A DNA stretch of 64,000 nucleotides from Micropterix aruncella. Its lineage: Eukaryota; Arthropoda; Insecta; Lepidoptera; Micropterigidae. The notes under the pieces are model-generated. The model ran no database searches. It had not been told where the DNA came from and saw only the letters and a program-made list of their open reading frames with translations. Made by a program: the position numbers and the translations under genes. The DNA is taken from contig OX155957.1 in the NCBI GenBank assembly GCA_944548615.1, positions 8,035,597-8,099,596 on the forward strand, read 5' to 3'. Below are positions 33,401-38,752 of the stretch, piece after piece. The first letter of the stretch is position 1. Each line of letters opens with the position of its first letter.

Positions 33401-34227
33401 TCTGATTGTCGCCCCGTTGTATAACCCTTTAGGCTCAAATTTGCTTCTTTGCGAAAGATTTTAAAATGCAAAAATGGACTTTACCACATGAAGTTTATAA
33501 TCTGACATTTTGACGTTGCAAAAAATAGTGTTTGGGCAAGCGATTGCTGGTAGATATCAGTCACCGTCAATCCTAGAAATCCAAGCATAAGTAAAAGTGT
33601 AAATATTGTTTTTATTTACAGGTCGAGAAGCAGATCAAAAAGTCGGTCACGGTCAAAATCGCGAAGCCGATCCGGCAGTGGGTCGAGATCCAAGTCCGGC
33701 TCGCGATCCAGATCGCGATCTCGATCTAAAAGCGGCTCCCGATCAAAAAGTCGCTCGAGGTCAAAGAGCAGGTCGAAGGGCAAATTGCGCTCGAAATCTC
33801 CGTCGAAGAGCAAATCTCGTTCAAGATCACGATCCAAAAGCGGCTCCAGATCCAGATCCCCATCTAAGAGCAAATCCCGCTCGGTGTCAAGATCGAAGAG
33901 CAGATCACGATCTAGGTAGGTGGATTTTATGCACGATGTATTTGTTTGTTATTGGATATCAATTTTAAAGCTGCTTATGACTCGTGATAACAGAGAAATG
34001 CTCTACAGTGCTACGTTTTTTTTGTGTCACATTTGATGCGCCTGTAGCTAGATTTTTACAAGATATACTTATTATTTTTGCTTTGCAGGTCAAAGAGTGG
34101 TTCGAGGTCCAGGTCAGGCTCGAGATCAAGATCGGGATCTCGCGCATCTAACCGCAGCGGATCAGGCTCTAGGCCGGACACGCCGATATCTAGAAAATCT
34201 GTATCTGCTAGCGAAGACGAAGCTTGA
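192..34227 (+). CDS. Ctr9: CTR9, Paf1 complex TPR subunit (14 exons, 5' end outside window)
   Basis: CTR9 is the nuclear scaffold of the Paf1 complex, which travels with RNA polymerase II and promotes elongation and histone modification. Fourteen exons (listed separately) join without a stop into 926 codons plus TGA. The product aligns with the family from roughly one quarter of the way in to its end: TPR repeats first (exons 192-6266 carry [60 protein letters not shown]), then [15 protein letters not shown] and YENCLRKF, a charged helical stretch ([19 protein letters not shown]), an SD-rich segment, and an RS/KS tail ending SASEDEA. Human CTR9 is about 1170 residues, so about 290 N-terminal residues lie to the left. 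Introns run from 81 bases to 13.4 kb and are full of transposons. Exons 8 and 9 are abnormally GC-rich. Confidence 0.96.
501..707 (+). CDS. Ctr9: CTR9 exon
   Basis: Acceptor TGTTACAG at 493-500, donor CAG|GTATGT at 708; 69 codons, phase 0 to 0. Encodes [20 protein letters not shown] through [12 protein letters not shown], one and a half TPR units. The preceding intron is only 81 bases. Confidence 0.95.
866..2228 (-). repeat. Older inverted copy of the 670-bp U element, split by a nested copy
   Basis: Positions 866-1328 and 2016-2228 are the two halves of one unit in minus orientation, the reverse complement of the unit seen whole at 32619-33282. The unit is split where a second copy in plus orientation has inserted. 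Both copies are GC-rich in an AT-rich intron. No protein family was recognised; the short open frames are not shared as a long frame between copies. Confidence 0.8.
1329..2002 (+). mobile_element. U element, nested copy (unclassified, 674 bp, 13-bp target duplication)
   Basis: Begins GAGGGGAGCTAACGGGCCC and ends near GTTGACACCGCAAGTT. The 13 bases GTTAGTCAGAGTG occur at 1316-1328 and again at 2003-2015, immediately outside both ends; this is the signature of a target-site duplication. The target lies inside an older inverted copy of the same element. There is no poly(A) tail. A 13-bp duplication with a slightly variable 3' end points to target-primed reverse transcription, but the family is unknown to me. 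Confidence 0.8.
2518..2672 (+). CDS. Ctr9: CTR9 exon
   Basis: Acceptor TATTTTCAG, donor AG|GTATTA at 2673, phase 0 to 2. Encodes [16 protein letters not shown], then [17 protein letters not shown], another TPR region. It follows the 1.8-kb intron that holds the U elements; the intron sequence at 2229-2517 is plain AT-rich DNA. Confidence 0.95.
2802..2972 (+). CDS. Ctr9: CTR9 exon
   Basis: Acceptor TTTCTTGCAG, donor AG|GTAAAC at 2973, phase 2 to 2 (AG+A gives Arg). Encodes [16 protein letters not shown] through [11 protein letters not shown], strongly conserved in CTR9. Confidence 0.95.
3561..4114 (+). mobile_element. Internally deleted Tc1/mariner element (554 bp)
   Basis: Flanked by TA on both sides (3559-3560, 4115-4116). 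Terminal inverted repeats: CAGGGTTCTCCAATAAGGG on the left, and CGGCATTCTAATAAGGGTGG read inward from the right. Inside are an N-terminal start (around 3674) and a C-terminal transposase remnant (3766-3990) with the [10 protein letters not shown] motif, the third catalytic Asp region; a stop follows soon after. The middle of the transposase is missing. It is related to, but different from, the longer element at 52145-53377. Confidence 0.8.
4180..4402 (+). mobile_element. Helitron-like non-autonomous element
   Basis: Starts TCCTACTACTATTATAAACG followed by GCGAAAGTTTGG, ends in a GC-rich hairpin area and CAGCTACTG. Both ends match the short Helitrons common in moth and butterfly genomes (normal 3' end CTAGT; here CTACT). 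It ends 68 bases before the next CTR9 exon. Confidence 0.7.
4471..4679 (+). CDS. Ctr9: CTR9 exon
   Basis: Acceptor CATATTTAG, donor G|GTAAGT at 4680, phase 2 to 1. Encodes [19 protein letters not shown] and [15 protein letters not shown], the most conserved TPR stretch of CTR9. Confidence 0.96.
4823..5485. repeat. Inverted-repeat element in CTR9 intron 5
   Basis: About 115 bases at 4830-4945 (ACAACCGTCATTGTCCAGGG onward) return as the reverse complement at about 5360-5478 (CCCTGGATAACGGCGGTTG), at roughly 80 percent identity by eye. The 400 bases between hold no recognised gene. It is probably an old fold-back or MITE-like transposon; no clear target duplication was seen. Confidence 0.55.
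5744..5793. other. Short perfect hairpin (20-bp stem, 10-base loop)
   Basis: CAGATACACCAGAAGCAGTT pairs with AACTGCTTCTGTTGTATCTG with one mismatch around the loop TTTGTAGAAT. It lies in CTR9 intron 5. It could be the core of a decayed MITE or a small structured RNA; nothing else supports either. Confidence 0.5.
6109..6266 (+). CDS. Ctr9: CTR9 exon
   Basis: Acceptor TTGCACAG, donor AAG|GTAATG at 6267, phase 1 to 0. Encodes [20 protein letters not shown] and [18 protein letters not shown] transposon begins only 12 bases after the exon end, just beyond the 5' splice signal. Confidence 0.95.
6279..7679. mobile_element. TTAA (piggyBac-like) element, 1.4 kb, no transposase seen
   Basis: Flanked by TTAA at 6275-6278 and 7680-7683. 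Ends are CCCGCTCGCTCCG and, inward from the right, CCCCTCCTCTCGCG. The interior is AT-rich and has no transposase frame. A nearly identical copy in the opposite orientation begins at 62699 and runs off the right edge. The TTAA duplication and CCC ends are those of the piggyBac superfamily. Confidence 0.8.
7851..7979 (+). CDS. Ctr9: CTR9 exon
   Basis: Acceptor TTTTCTTTAG, donor ATG|GTAAGC at 7980, 43 codons, phase 0 to 0. Encodes [19 protein letters not shown] and [12 protein letters not shown]. The next exon is 13.4 kb away and resumes with YENCLRKF, as in other CTR9 proteins. Confidence 0.95.
8010..8335 (+). mobile_element. TTAA MITE, family A (326 bp)
   Basis: TTAA at 8006-8009 and 8336-8339; ends CCCGTTGAGTATGAG and CTCCAAGGG. 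Carries two copies of a CGTTGAGTA..GAGTC..CC..ATCTGGTCGCG unit at the left end. The same family is at 30617-30922, 59566-60214 and 60248-60553. Confidence 0.8.
8460..9300 (-). other. GC-rich insert with an mRNA-like 3' end on the minus strand
   Basis: From about 8600 to 9290 the base composition jumps to GC-rich within an AT-rich intron. On the minus strand it ends in an AT-rich tail with an AATAAA signal near 8495, like a reverse-transcribed 3' end. Open frames of 68-150 codons exist on both strands, as expected of GC-rich DNA, and none was recognised. It is probably the 3' part of a GC-rich non-LTR retrotransposon (R1-type is possible), but this is inference. Confidence 0.45.
9650..10260 (-). 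pseudogene. CR1-like LINE 3' fragment, copy 1
   Basis: On the minus strand, 10231-9995 encodes [20 protein letters not shown], the C-terminal part of a CR1-like reverse transcriptase. Further 3' (9860-9720) is a second conserved block ([12 protein letters not shown]) in another frame, followed by an AT-rich tail. It is frame-shifted and decayed. Confidence 0.65.
10457..10975 (-). pseudogene. CR1-like LINE 3' fragment, copy 2
   Basis: A 119-codon open frame (10896-10537) carries [20 protein letters not shown] and [24 protein letters not shown], the standard C-terminal end of CR1-group reverse transcriptases. It ends with an AT-rich tail similar to that of copy 1, so two related LINE ends lie in tandem orientation 0.7 kb apart. 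Confidence 0.75.
11306..13090 (-). other. Possible degraded retroelement region (unrecognised open frames)
   Basis: Minus-strand frames at 11306-11506, 11580-11837 and 12865-13086 encode moderately charged proteins; the last is a lysine/arginine/glutamate-rich coil-like segment of 73 codons. The segment and its continuation at 20855-20930 were split by the LTR retrotransposon. A BEL-type gag is conceivable but not demonstrated. Confidence 0.25.
12297..12596. repeat. 26-bp minisatellite, about 11.5 copies
   Basis: Tandem repeat of GATTCACTACCTCACTCACT plus CATAAC, with units from 25 to 28 bases and scattered substitutions. It lies in the large CTR9 intron. Confidence 0.9.
13100..14167 (-). 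repeat. LTR (3' copy in element orientation)
   Basis: Near-identical to 19784-20850. It is preceded on the minus strand by the purine tract at 14168-14180 and bounded outside by TTGT. The 89-codon frame inside is present in both LTRs and looks fortuitous. Confidence 0.93.
14168..14960 (-). other. Retrotransposon 3' interior without a recognised gene
   Basis: The region between the integrase end and the polypurine tract is AT-rich and holds no minus-strand frame resembling an envelope gene. Plus-strand frames here look fortuitous. Confidence 0.6.
14962..15216 (-). pseudogene. gypsy integrase C-terminal domain, out of frame
   Basis: Encodes [28 protein letters not shown], the small barrel-like domain after the integrase core of many gypsy elements. 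It is in a different frame from the integrase core, which stops at 15197; the two overlap by about 20 bases at the break. Confidence 0.75.
15197..16354 (-). pseudogene. gypsy pol: end of RNase H and integrase
   Basis: A 385-codon open frame. The first part is the tail of RNase H ([19 protein letters not shown]). Then comes the zinc-binding HHCC region ending [10 protein letters not shown], and the DDE core with [19 protein letters not shown] and the third acidic residue in [10 protein letters not shown]. It is the longest intact frame of the element. The RNase H start lies in the overlapping frame 16668-16057, so a frame break separates them. Confidence 0.88.
16057..16668 (-). pseudogene. gypsy pol: connection and RNase H
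   Basis: Carries [14 protein letters not shown] (RNase H first catalytic Asp), [10 protein letters not shown] (catalytic Glu) and [12 protein letters not shown] (catalytic Asp). The frame then shifts and its tail is meaningless. Its upstream end is fused directly to the start of the reverse transcriptase by a deletion. Confidence 0.85.
16641..16895 (-). pseudogene. gypsy reverse transcriptase, N-terminal part only
   Basis: Encodes [30 protein letters not shown] and [14 protein letters not shown], which are reverse transcriptase blocks 1-3 with the first catalytic Asp. Immediately afterwards the sequence jumps to the end of the connection domain (FQKLKSAL). The YxDD box and about 150-170 residues are missing. 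Confidence 0.85.
16858..17496 (-). pseudogene. gypsy aspartic protease and linker
   Basis: Contains [20 protein letters not shown], the retroviral-type protease active site, and later [10 protein letters not shown], the second conserved protease motif. It ends near the start of the reverse transcriptase ([13 protein letters not shown]), where the frame breaks. Confidence 0.85.
17520..18365 (-). pseudogene. gypsy gag C-terminal half with altered zinc knuckle
   Basis: The frame 18365-17676 encodes a capsid-like segment ([39 protein letters not shown]), then a Gly/Asn/Arg-rich tail. After a stop, in a shifted frame (17680-17520), comes a knuckle of the form [14 protein letters not shown], where the usual His is Tyr. 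Confidence 0.75.
18359..19084 (-). pseudogene. gypsy gag N-terminal half
   Basis: A 241-codon frame starting [17 protein letters not shown] and ending RNISDARC. It overlaps the next gag frame by seven bases in another frame, so gag is broken here by a small shift. A coil-like N-terminal region of this type is common in insect gypsy gags. Confidence 0.7.
19085..19783 (-). other. Retrotransposon leader with primer-site-like sequence
   Basis: About 700 bases between the 5' LTR and gag, AT-rich and without a minus-strand coding frame. GCGCTCCAACGTTAGG just inside the LTR resembles the GGCGCCCAACGTGGGG primer sites at 25017, 25812 and 26608. Confidence 0.6.
19784..20850 (-). repeat. LTR (5' copy in element orientation)
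   Basis: Partner of 13100-14167, bounded on the right by the target duplication TTGT at 20851-20854. Confidence 0.93.
21348..21711 (+). CDS. Ctr9: CTR9 exon 8 of this window, extremely GC-rich
   Basis: Acceptor CCTGCGCAG, donor G|GTGAGA at 21712, phase 0 to 1. Begins [19 protein letters not shown] and keeps family anchor points ([37 protein letters not shown]). Nearly every third position is G or C, and the protein drifts to Ala/Arg/Gly/Pro with an insert of [11 protein letters not shown] type. The 300 bases of intron before it are also GC- and CpG-rich. The antisense frame of 187 codons is a composition artefact. Confidence 0.93.
22130..22460 (-). pseudogene. Decayed gypsy pol fragment (RNase H region)
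   Basis: The minus strand resembles 16100-16400 of the intact element: a stretch ending GGATTTTCAGACACCGCC near 22250, and CGTACAGATAGTGGATTAGG near 22405, both matching pol. It is an older, unrelated insertion in CTR9 intron 8, full of breaks. Confidence 0.55.
23279..24108 (+). pseudogene. Jockey/CR1-type LINE 3' end with poly(A)
   Basis: Frames 23175-23495 and 23550-23906 encode [38 protein letters not shown], a stop, then [18 protein letters not shown] and [11 protein letters not shown], the C-terminal part of a non-LTR reverse transcriptase. An AATAAA and a run of about 24 A follow at 24082-24108. GAAACTGG occurs at the left end (23288) and just after the poly(A) (24109), a probable target duplication. 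Confidence 0.8.
24273..24457 (+). CDS. Ctr9: CTR9 exon 9 of this window, GC-rich, GC splice donor
   Basis: Acceptor GTTCCCGTCAG at 24272. Phase 1 to 0. Starts with a run of Ala codons, then [20 protein letters not shown] and [13 protein letters not shown], a conserved helical stretch. The only in-frame donor is CAG|GCGAGT, giving a GC-AG intron; no GT donor with a usable score is adjacent. The next exon continues in frame. Confidence 0.9.
24900..26700. repeat. LTR-retroelement debris with three primer-binding-site-like sequences
   Basis: GGCGCCCAACGTGGGG at 25019 (+), GGCGCCCAACATGGGG at 25815 (+) and CCCCACGTTGGGCGCC at 26611 (-). The segment after each + site (TTTTACAAGATTGA.., GATGAAACGCG.., TATGTCTGC.CGTTTTGC) is repeated, so at least two tandem units are present. 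No coding frame. It fills most of the intron before the exon at 27412; 26700-27411 shows only AT-rich DNA and a small AAACTGATAAACCCATACAA repeat. Confidence 0.6.
25104..25483. mobile_element. TA-target MITE, family B (380 bp), empty site present nearby
   Basis: Ends CAGGGTGAGTTTTAGTTAAC and, inward from the right, CAGGATGAGTTTCAATCAAC. It contains an inner perfect palindrome (25258-25353, around TCGCGAATATTGTTTATTCGCGA). The duplicated host unit at 25910-25930 reads TTTTATAGATGAAACG without the element, so the insertion point is TA. A diverged relative lies at 50390-50720. Confidence 0.75.
27412..27623 (+). CDS. Ctr9: CTR9 exon
   Basis: Acceptor GGTTTACAG, phase 0. Encodes [39 protein letters not shown], then a basic and Ser/Gly/Asp-rich stretch. 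The donor is read as GG|GTCAGT, which joins in frame to the next exon; it is weaker than the other donors. Confidence 0.92.
28002..28122 (+). CDS. Ctr9: CTR9 exon, basic tail
   Basis: Acceptor TTCCTTTAG, donor AAG|GTGATT at 28123, phase 2 to 0. Encodes [17 protein letters not shown] and [17 protein letters not shown], the Lys/Arg-rich region typical of the CTR9 C-terminal tail. Confidence 0.92.
28147..28290 (-). pseudogene. LINE reverse transcriptase fragment
   Basis: The minus strand encodes [23 protein letters not shown], the QGC..SP.LF block of RTE/Proto-type reverse transcriptases. It is a short relic in a CTR9 intron. Confidence 0.6.
28450..28724 (-). mobile_element. tRNA-derived SINE
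   Basis: The minus strand has a head GGCGGCATAGTGGTTAGG (A box), GGTTCGA-like B box (TCGATTCCCGACTG), then a body with (TG)n and an end containing AATAAAGAGTACAAAC. It is the same family as 61227-61478. The head is decayed, so it is not a tRNA gene. Confidence 0.75.
28725..30264. other. Intron without recognised content
   Basis: AT-rich DNA with no coding match. The segment 29612-29830 is somewhat less AT-rich and carries a 71-codon minus frame of no recognised family. Confidence 0.4.
30265..30473 (+). CDS. Ctr9: CTR9 exon, Ser/Asp-rich tail
   Basis: Acceptor GATATTTCAG, donor AA|GTATGT at 30474, phase 0 to 2. Encodes [20 protein letters not shown] and [10 protein letters not shown], matching the KSKAIISSSDDSSD-type motif of vertebrate CTR9 tails. 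Confidence 0.93.
30617..30922 (-). mobile_element. TTAA MITE, family A
   Basis: TTAA at 30613-30616 and 30923-30926; ends CCCTTGGAGTAAATGGG and CATACTCAACGGG. Inverted relative to 8010-8335. Confidence 0.8.
31216..31350 (+). pseudogene. HARBI1-like (PIF/Harbinger) nuclease fragment
   Basis: After an acceptor-like TTTTCCAG the frame reads [19 protein letters not shown], then breaks, then [13 protein letters not shown]. This is the N-terminal block of Harbinger transposases. The rest is gone; 31360-32605 is AT-rich DNA with A/T-rich short repeats (31920-32160) and no gene. Confidence 0.5.
32619..33282 (+). mobile_element. U element, solo copy (664 bp, 13-bp target duplication)
   Basis: Flanked by TGTTTATAGTCAA at 32606-32618 and 33283-33295. 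Starts GAGGGAGCTAACGGGCCC, ends GTTGTAGTTGACATCTCAATA. About 90 percent identical by eye to 1329-2002. Its 85-codon frame (32661-32918) corresponds to the 87-codon frame of the other copy with a small in-frame length change, but the frame is not obviously under constraint. Confidence 0.85.
33622..33915 (+). CDS. Ctr9: CTR9 exon, RS-repeat tail
   Basis: Acceptor TTTATTTACAG, donor AG|GTAGGT at 33916, phase 2 to 2. Encodes almost nothing but SR, SK and SGS dipeptides ([19 protein letters not shown]). Such RS domains bind other RS proteins and are phosphorylated by SR kinases in splicing factors. The antisense LDRD repeats are a shadow of it. Confidence 0.94.
34089..34227 (+). CDS. Ctr9: CTR9 last exon
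   Basis: Acceptor TTTGCAG; G completes Arg, then [35 protein letters not shown] and TGA at 34225-34227. The acidic last residues are usual for the family. Confidence 0.94.
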
Positions 34228-34348
34228 AATTACCACTTACAGTAATATTTTACTACACATTCAGATATTTAGTTTGTTTGTTCAATAGTTATTTTTGACG
34301 AGCCCTAATGTCATGTAATTTGATGTTTATAGAAGCATGTGACACTGA

Positions 34349-34354
34349 ATTAAA
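34349..34354 (+). terminator. Possible CTR9 poly(A) signal ATTAAA
   Basis: ATTAAA 122 bases past the stop codon, followed by a T-rich stretch. No AATAAA was seen nearer. Confidence 0.4.
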
Positions 34355-34669
34355 TTAATTTTTAAAAATTTTTTTTTTTTAACTTTTGAACCTTCCTTAC
34401 CGACTTGCAAAATATTCATTCTATTTTTTAAAAGATCATTACAAACATTTTCGCTAATCAATCGCTCTCGCAATTGCTCCATTCAGGATTACGAAAGATT
34501 CATTTTCTCTTCCCCTATCAGAAAACAAAAAAAAAAAAAAACAAAAAATAATAGTCGAACTTCCAACTCGCGGCGAGGGTCTGCGATTCGCTACTTCGTC
34601 AATTTGTATTGCGTGTCGACCGCTGAAGATAGCATATTCCTTGTCATGGTCTTTTTGTTTATTTTATTA

Positions 34670-35229
34670 CTAGCTGACCCGGCGAACTTCATACCGCCTA
34701 ACAGTCAATGAAAGTCGAATTACAGATTAGCTGAACTTAATTTATGATTTTATGAAAGTAATACAATTAATACAAAATAAATATTAGGTTCACTACTTCA
34801 TTAAGATAATAACACAAAAATAAATATAAAAGTACAAAAATTAAGTATATCAATCGCGTGTCAGCATGACATGATTGAATTAAACTATGTAATAATTGTG
34901 GTCCGAATATAGTGGATATATCTTGTCGATTCGAAACCTTTATTTAAATACTTTCTTTAATTTGAGGGGAGAGTTCACCATATCGACGGGATGAACATTA
35001 AATGTTAGACAGTTACGAAACCCATGAACATTTTGTATGAGAAAATGTTTTTTCTTTTATTTAGTTTTTTCGTTAATTTTTCAATGTTTTTAATAGTTAT
35101 TCTGCTATTCGGGACGGAGACAAATACAACAAATCAAAAACCATAAAAAAACGTACAGTCGTTCTCGAGTTATAAGTGTTCGAACAAACCTGACTTTGTT
35201 TTATATATAAATATATATATATATATAGA
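34670..35229 (-). mobile_element. Helitron-like element
   Basis: On the minus strand it starts TCTATATATATATATATTTA and ends GCCGGGTCAGCTAG, with A/T at the borders and no target duplication. The CTAG end and TC start are diagnostic of Helitrons. Confidence 0.65.
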
Positions 35230-35748
35230 TTTTATACAGGAAACAACCAGTCTTCCAAAAATAAATTTTCCGAGAATGCTCCGACAAAGTCTGTGAAAAC
35301 ACCTTATTTGTGTACCATCATGAACTGGGTTTTGAGACCATGAGTCAATTTTCTAAACGATTGGCATCCTTTGCTGATACTATACTGATGCTGTTCCAGA
35401 CCTATGCTGATTATATCGCCTTCTTAAATGATAATCCAAGGACAACAAGAACCAAGCCCTGAAAGTGGCGTATTCATGCAAGTGCCTTAAAATCCCATCA
35501 CTTTACATTTACACTTAATAGAAAAACCTATCCCCCAGTAAGGTTTAGAGATGTTACCCTACTCCACACAGAATATATAAAATATCCTGTGGAATTTATC
35601 TGGACAGGCGCCTGACCTGAAAAACTCACATTAAACACAAGAGAGATGAGCTCATGGGTAGACACTGTTCTATGCGTCGACAACAAACTCCTCATCCATA
35701 ACTCTGTACTTAAGCCTATTTGGTTGTACGGCATTCAACTATGAGCAA

Positions 35749-36571
35749 GTAGTAGTAAATGGAGTGGGGTCTTGTATCCAGCCCTTGATGTCACCTGTAT
35801 CTATTAGATCTTTTGTAACTACCCACTAAAAAGGCTCGTCCCAGTAAACTGTCTTTGCGGCGAGGCCTGGGCAGCGACCAACGATGTGTATGCTCTCTTC
35901 AGGTTCTTCGCCACATATTCGGCAGTCCCTAGTCTCGGTCAAGCCAAGGCTGAATAGATGTGCTCTAAGGGTCATGAGGAGAGAAGGAGGAGACCAACAG
36001 TGGTTCTGAGGTTCTTCTTGCTTATGTCAAGTAGGGTCTTGGTTTTCTTAGGAAGTGGTTGCTCCATCATGTCCTTTGTCTGGTGACATCCTTGGCTCTG
36101 TTTCCAGGATGCCCGATGTTCCTACTCCAAGCAGTCTGATGATTTTCTTACCTGTAGCATTGATTTTATAGAAAATCAATGCCTGTAGCTAGGGCGACCC
36201 AACAATTGGCTCCACATTCCAGTGTGGCCAGTTTTGCCAGTCTATCAGCCTCTTCATACATTGATGCCGGGTATACATTGATGGCCCGGTCTCCATATTA
36301 ACCCCTCAAGCCCCGATTGGCCGATATCGGCCAAAACACGATGCAGCGTGACGACCCCGTTTTAGTTTCATTTTAATTTAATTTATTTTATTTTATTATG
36401 TTTTATTATGTTAATATGTTTTATTTTAATTATGGATACAGTGGTTTGGCATTAATTAATGTTTTGGTGAGATAGTGTCATAATTCAATTTTTTTACTAA
36501 TTTTTACTAAAATTTTTTGGGACATCAACTTGTCAATCGGCTGAGGGGCCGAGGCCTGAAGGGTTAAGGTG
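35749..36571 (-). pseudogene. Second LINE fragment inserted in the first, 12-bp target duplication
   Basis: AACTATGAGCAA occurs at 35737-35748 and 36572-36583. The minus strand encodes CRICGEEPEESIHIVGRCPG and TKDLIDTGDIKGWIQDP, the cysteine/RNase H end of a LINE. A TTAA MITE sits inside it. Confidence 0.75.
36302..36563 (+). mobile_element. TTAA MITE, family C
   Basis: TTAA at 36298-36301 and 36564-36567; ends CCCCTCAAGCCCCGATTGG and, inward from the right, CCCTTCAGGCCTCGG. Same family as 45589-45829. Confidence 0.8.
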
Positions 36572-36849
36572 AACTATGAGCAAAAGTAACATACTCTCTC
36601 TGCAGCACTTGTAGAATAGTATTCTACGGGATATTGCAAATGCACTGTGGTTGTGGTTTACAAGAAATGATGAAACTTAAAGTCCCCACTATTCCCACAG
36701 AAAGTTAGCAATACAAAAACCAAACATGCTAAACGATTGGGATCCCATTCGAATCCCGTCGCAGCTGAGCTGCTTAATCAATCCCATGTGGTTTACGGAT
36801 TAAAGAGAAACCAAGTCCTATAGAAACGGGAATCGAGGCATTGGCCTCG

Positions 36850-38328
36850 TCTTTTAAACGTTATTAAACATCACTCAACGAATTTGATTATGGGCAGATG
36901 ACCAATCTCAAATTTACCTAGAAAAAAATACAGCATTGCTCAAACATCATCCATGACATACCTGGCTTGAGCCACTCCTTTAGCATCGCTGGCAGGGAGT
37001 CAAGCATTACTTAAGCATTACAGCCATGGCAATGAAACTCACAACGGCATGTTAGTGCACTTTCACTAAGATACAAATATAACAGTGGCCTATTCAATGA
37101 AGGTGACTTCTACTGCATATAATTACATAAATACGGAGATCAGCCGCCTGCGAATCGTCACAACAGGAAAACCACTGATCGCTGGTATTAGCATTCCAGC
37201 GGTTAAGCATCGACTATATATTCGGTGTTAGCTACTCCAGTTATCATCATCATTGAGGTATGGTTAAAATGGAAATCACTTGTTATCGCCATAAATCATC
37301 TATTTACATTTGTAACACATGTTAATTTAATAAGTATGTAAAACACTTTAAAGTCTACAAAAGAGACTAAACGCTATCACAAAGTTCAGATTAAAATTTA
37401 GACATTCAAAAATATGTCACATATAAAAGTTTTGTTATCTAAAGTTGAACTAGGACGTTTCTTACATAATAGTAAAAAAACTTATGATAATATCGTCGAT
37501 AAAAGATTTAATTGAAACATTTCCTCGGCTGCAGTTTAGCTACGTATATAAAATTGGTCTAAGGAATATTGGGTATAAAAATTGGCAGTTTGCAATTGTG
37601 GCTTTACAATTCCATTTATATTGGTGTTTTTCAAATCTATGACCAATTCCATTGTATTGATAGAAACATTGTTCTAGATACTATTAAATTCTTAAACAGC
37701 AAAATAACACAACCATGCGATTTACAAATATGCCTAGAGGTAGTTTCGCTTGAGAAGTTTGTGGCTAGTGATTTTTATTTTTGAAGTTTTCTCAGATTGT
37801 TTTTCTTCTACAGTATGGTGGAAAAGTAAAGTAATCTAGAATGTTGTCAAGTGAACTCGAAGGACAACAATGAAATAGCCTAAAATTACTAACAAAATTC
37901 TCTTTACGCCCCAACGAGCAAAACATAGCTGTATATCGGTTACGAGAATGTTATCAGGATTCAAAGTGGTGTTCATGATTGGTCTTATGTTTGTTAGCTA
38001 CGTATGTATAACGCGGAAAGGGCCTGTTGTGGACTTCGCCCAACATACCCACAACAAAAGAAGTAATTTCTCTAGAATCGAAACCGCAAATACGCTCAAA
38101 TATACACGAGCCAACTGCAATTAAATTCCAACTAAATTTGGCACTTACTGCACACTCAGCCGATGACTAATGTCATTTCTTCTGATCGATACGAATTGAC
38201 ACACTTATTCTCCCCCACTCGCTGAATATTGCATCATTACATACCATATAAAAAGCAGTACATTCGATCGATACTTCATCATCCTCTACACAGCAGTCAT
38301 CGCGTTTATACCTCGCTCTTCGGTCATC
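36850..38328. other. Intergenic DNA without a recognised gene
   Basis: AT-rich DNA downstream of CTR9 on the way to the transporter gene. No family recognised in either strand. Confidence 0.5.
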
Positions 38329-38336
38329 CTCTAGTG

Positions 38337-38744
38337 CAGTGTTCCGCAAACTTTTTGTGTTCAAGGCACACCTATCAAATCAAAAAATTTTAGAGGTACA
38401 CCAAAGAAAAAAGCAATGTTTATTTAATATTTATTTATTACTAAAACCAATATACCTAATCTGAAAAGATGTTTAGTGAGAAACGTGAGCGTGTTTAACT
38501 GAGCACAGGCGATCAAAATTTGGAGCAATCGTTGATAAGACTGCTCTCATCTCTTCATTGATCGGCCTCAGGCGCTCTCTTTTTTTCGATTTAATAGTAG
38601 TGAGAGTTGAAAATCCCAATCCAAAAATTGGGATTTTCAACTCTCTGGGGAATGGGGGAATATTTATTACACAATTTTCCACGGCACACCAACTGATGAC
38701 CACGGTACACCAGTGTGCCGCGGCACACGCTTTGCGGAACACTG
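38337..38744. mobile_element. hAT-type MITE (408 bp)
   Basis: An 8-bp duplication CTCTAGTG (38329-38336, 38745-38752) and inverted ends CAGTGTTCCGCAAAC / GCTTTGCGGAACACTG. An inner palindrome GAAAATCCCAATC..GATTGGGATTTTC lies at about 38609-38645. The 8-bp duplication and CAGTG ends identify hAT. The duplicated DNA is itself moderately GC-rich (38270-38960). Confidence 0.88.
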
Positions 38745-38752
38745 CTCTAGTG

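Larger units (their letters stand above)
35340..36850 (+). pseudogene. Jockey-type LINE reverse transcriptase fragment, interrupted
   Basis: At 35480-35736 the plus strand encodes HFTFTLNRKTYPPVRF, LLHTEYIKY and LLIHNSVLKPIWLYGIQL in shifting frames. The frame resumes at 36572 with the rest of the block and continues to about 36850 as decayed C-terminal sequence. The interruption 35749-36571 is bounded by a 12-bp duplication. Confidence 0.7.

Noticed and set aside
33616..33873. LDRD-repeat minus-strand protein
   Set aside because: It is the mirror of the RS repeats of CTR9.
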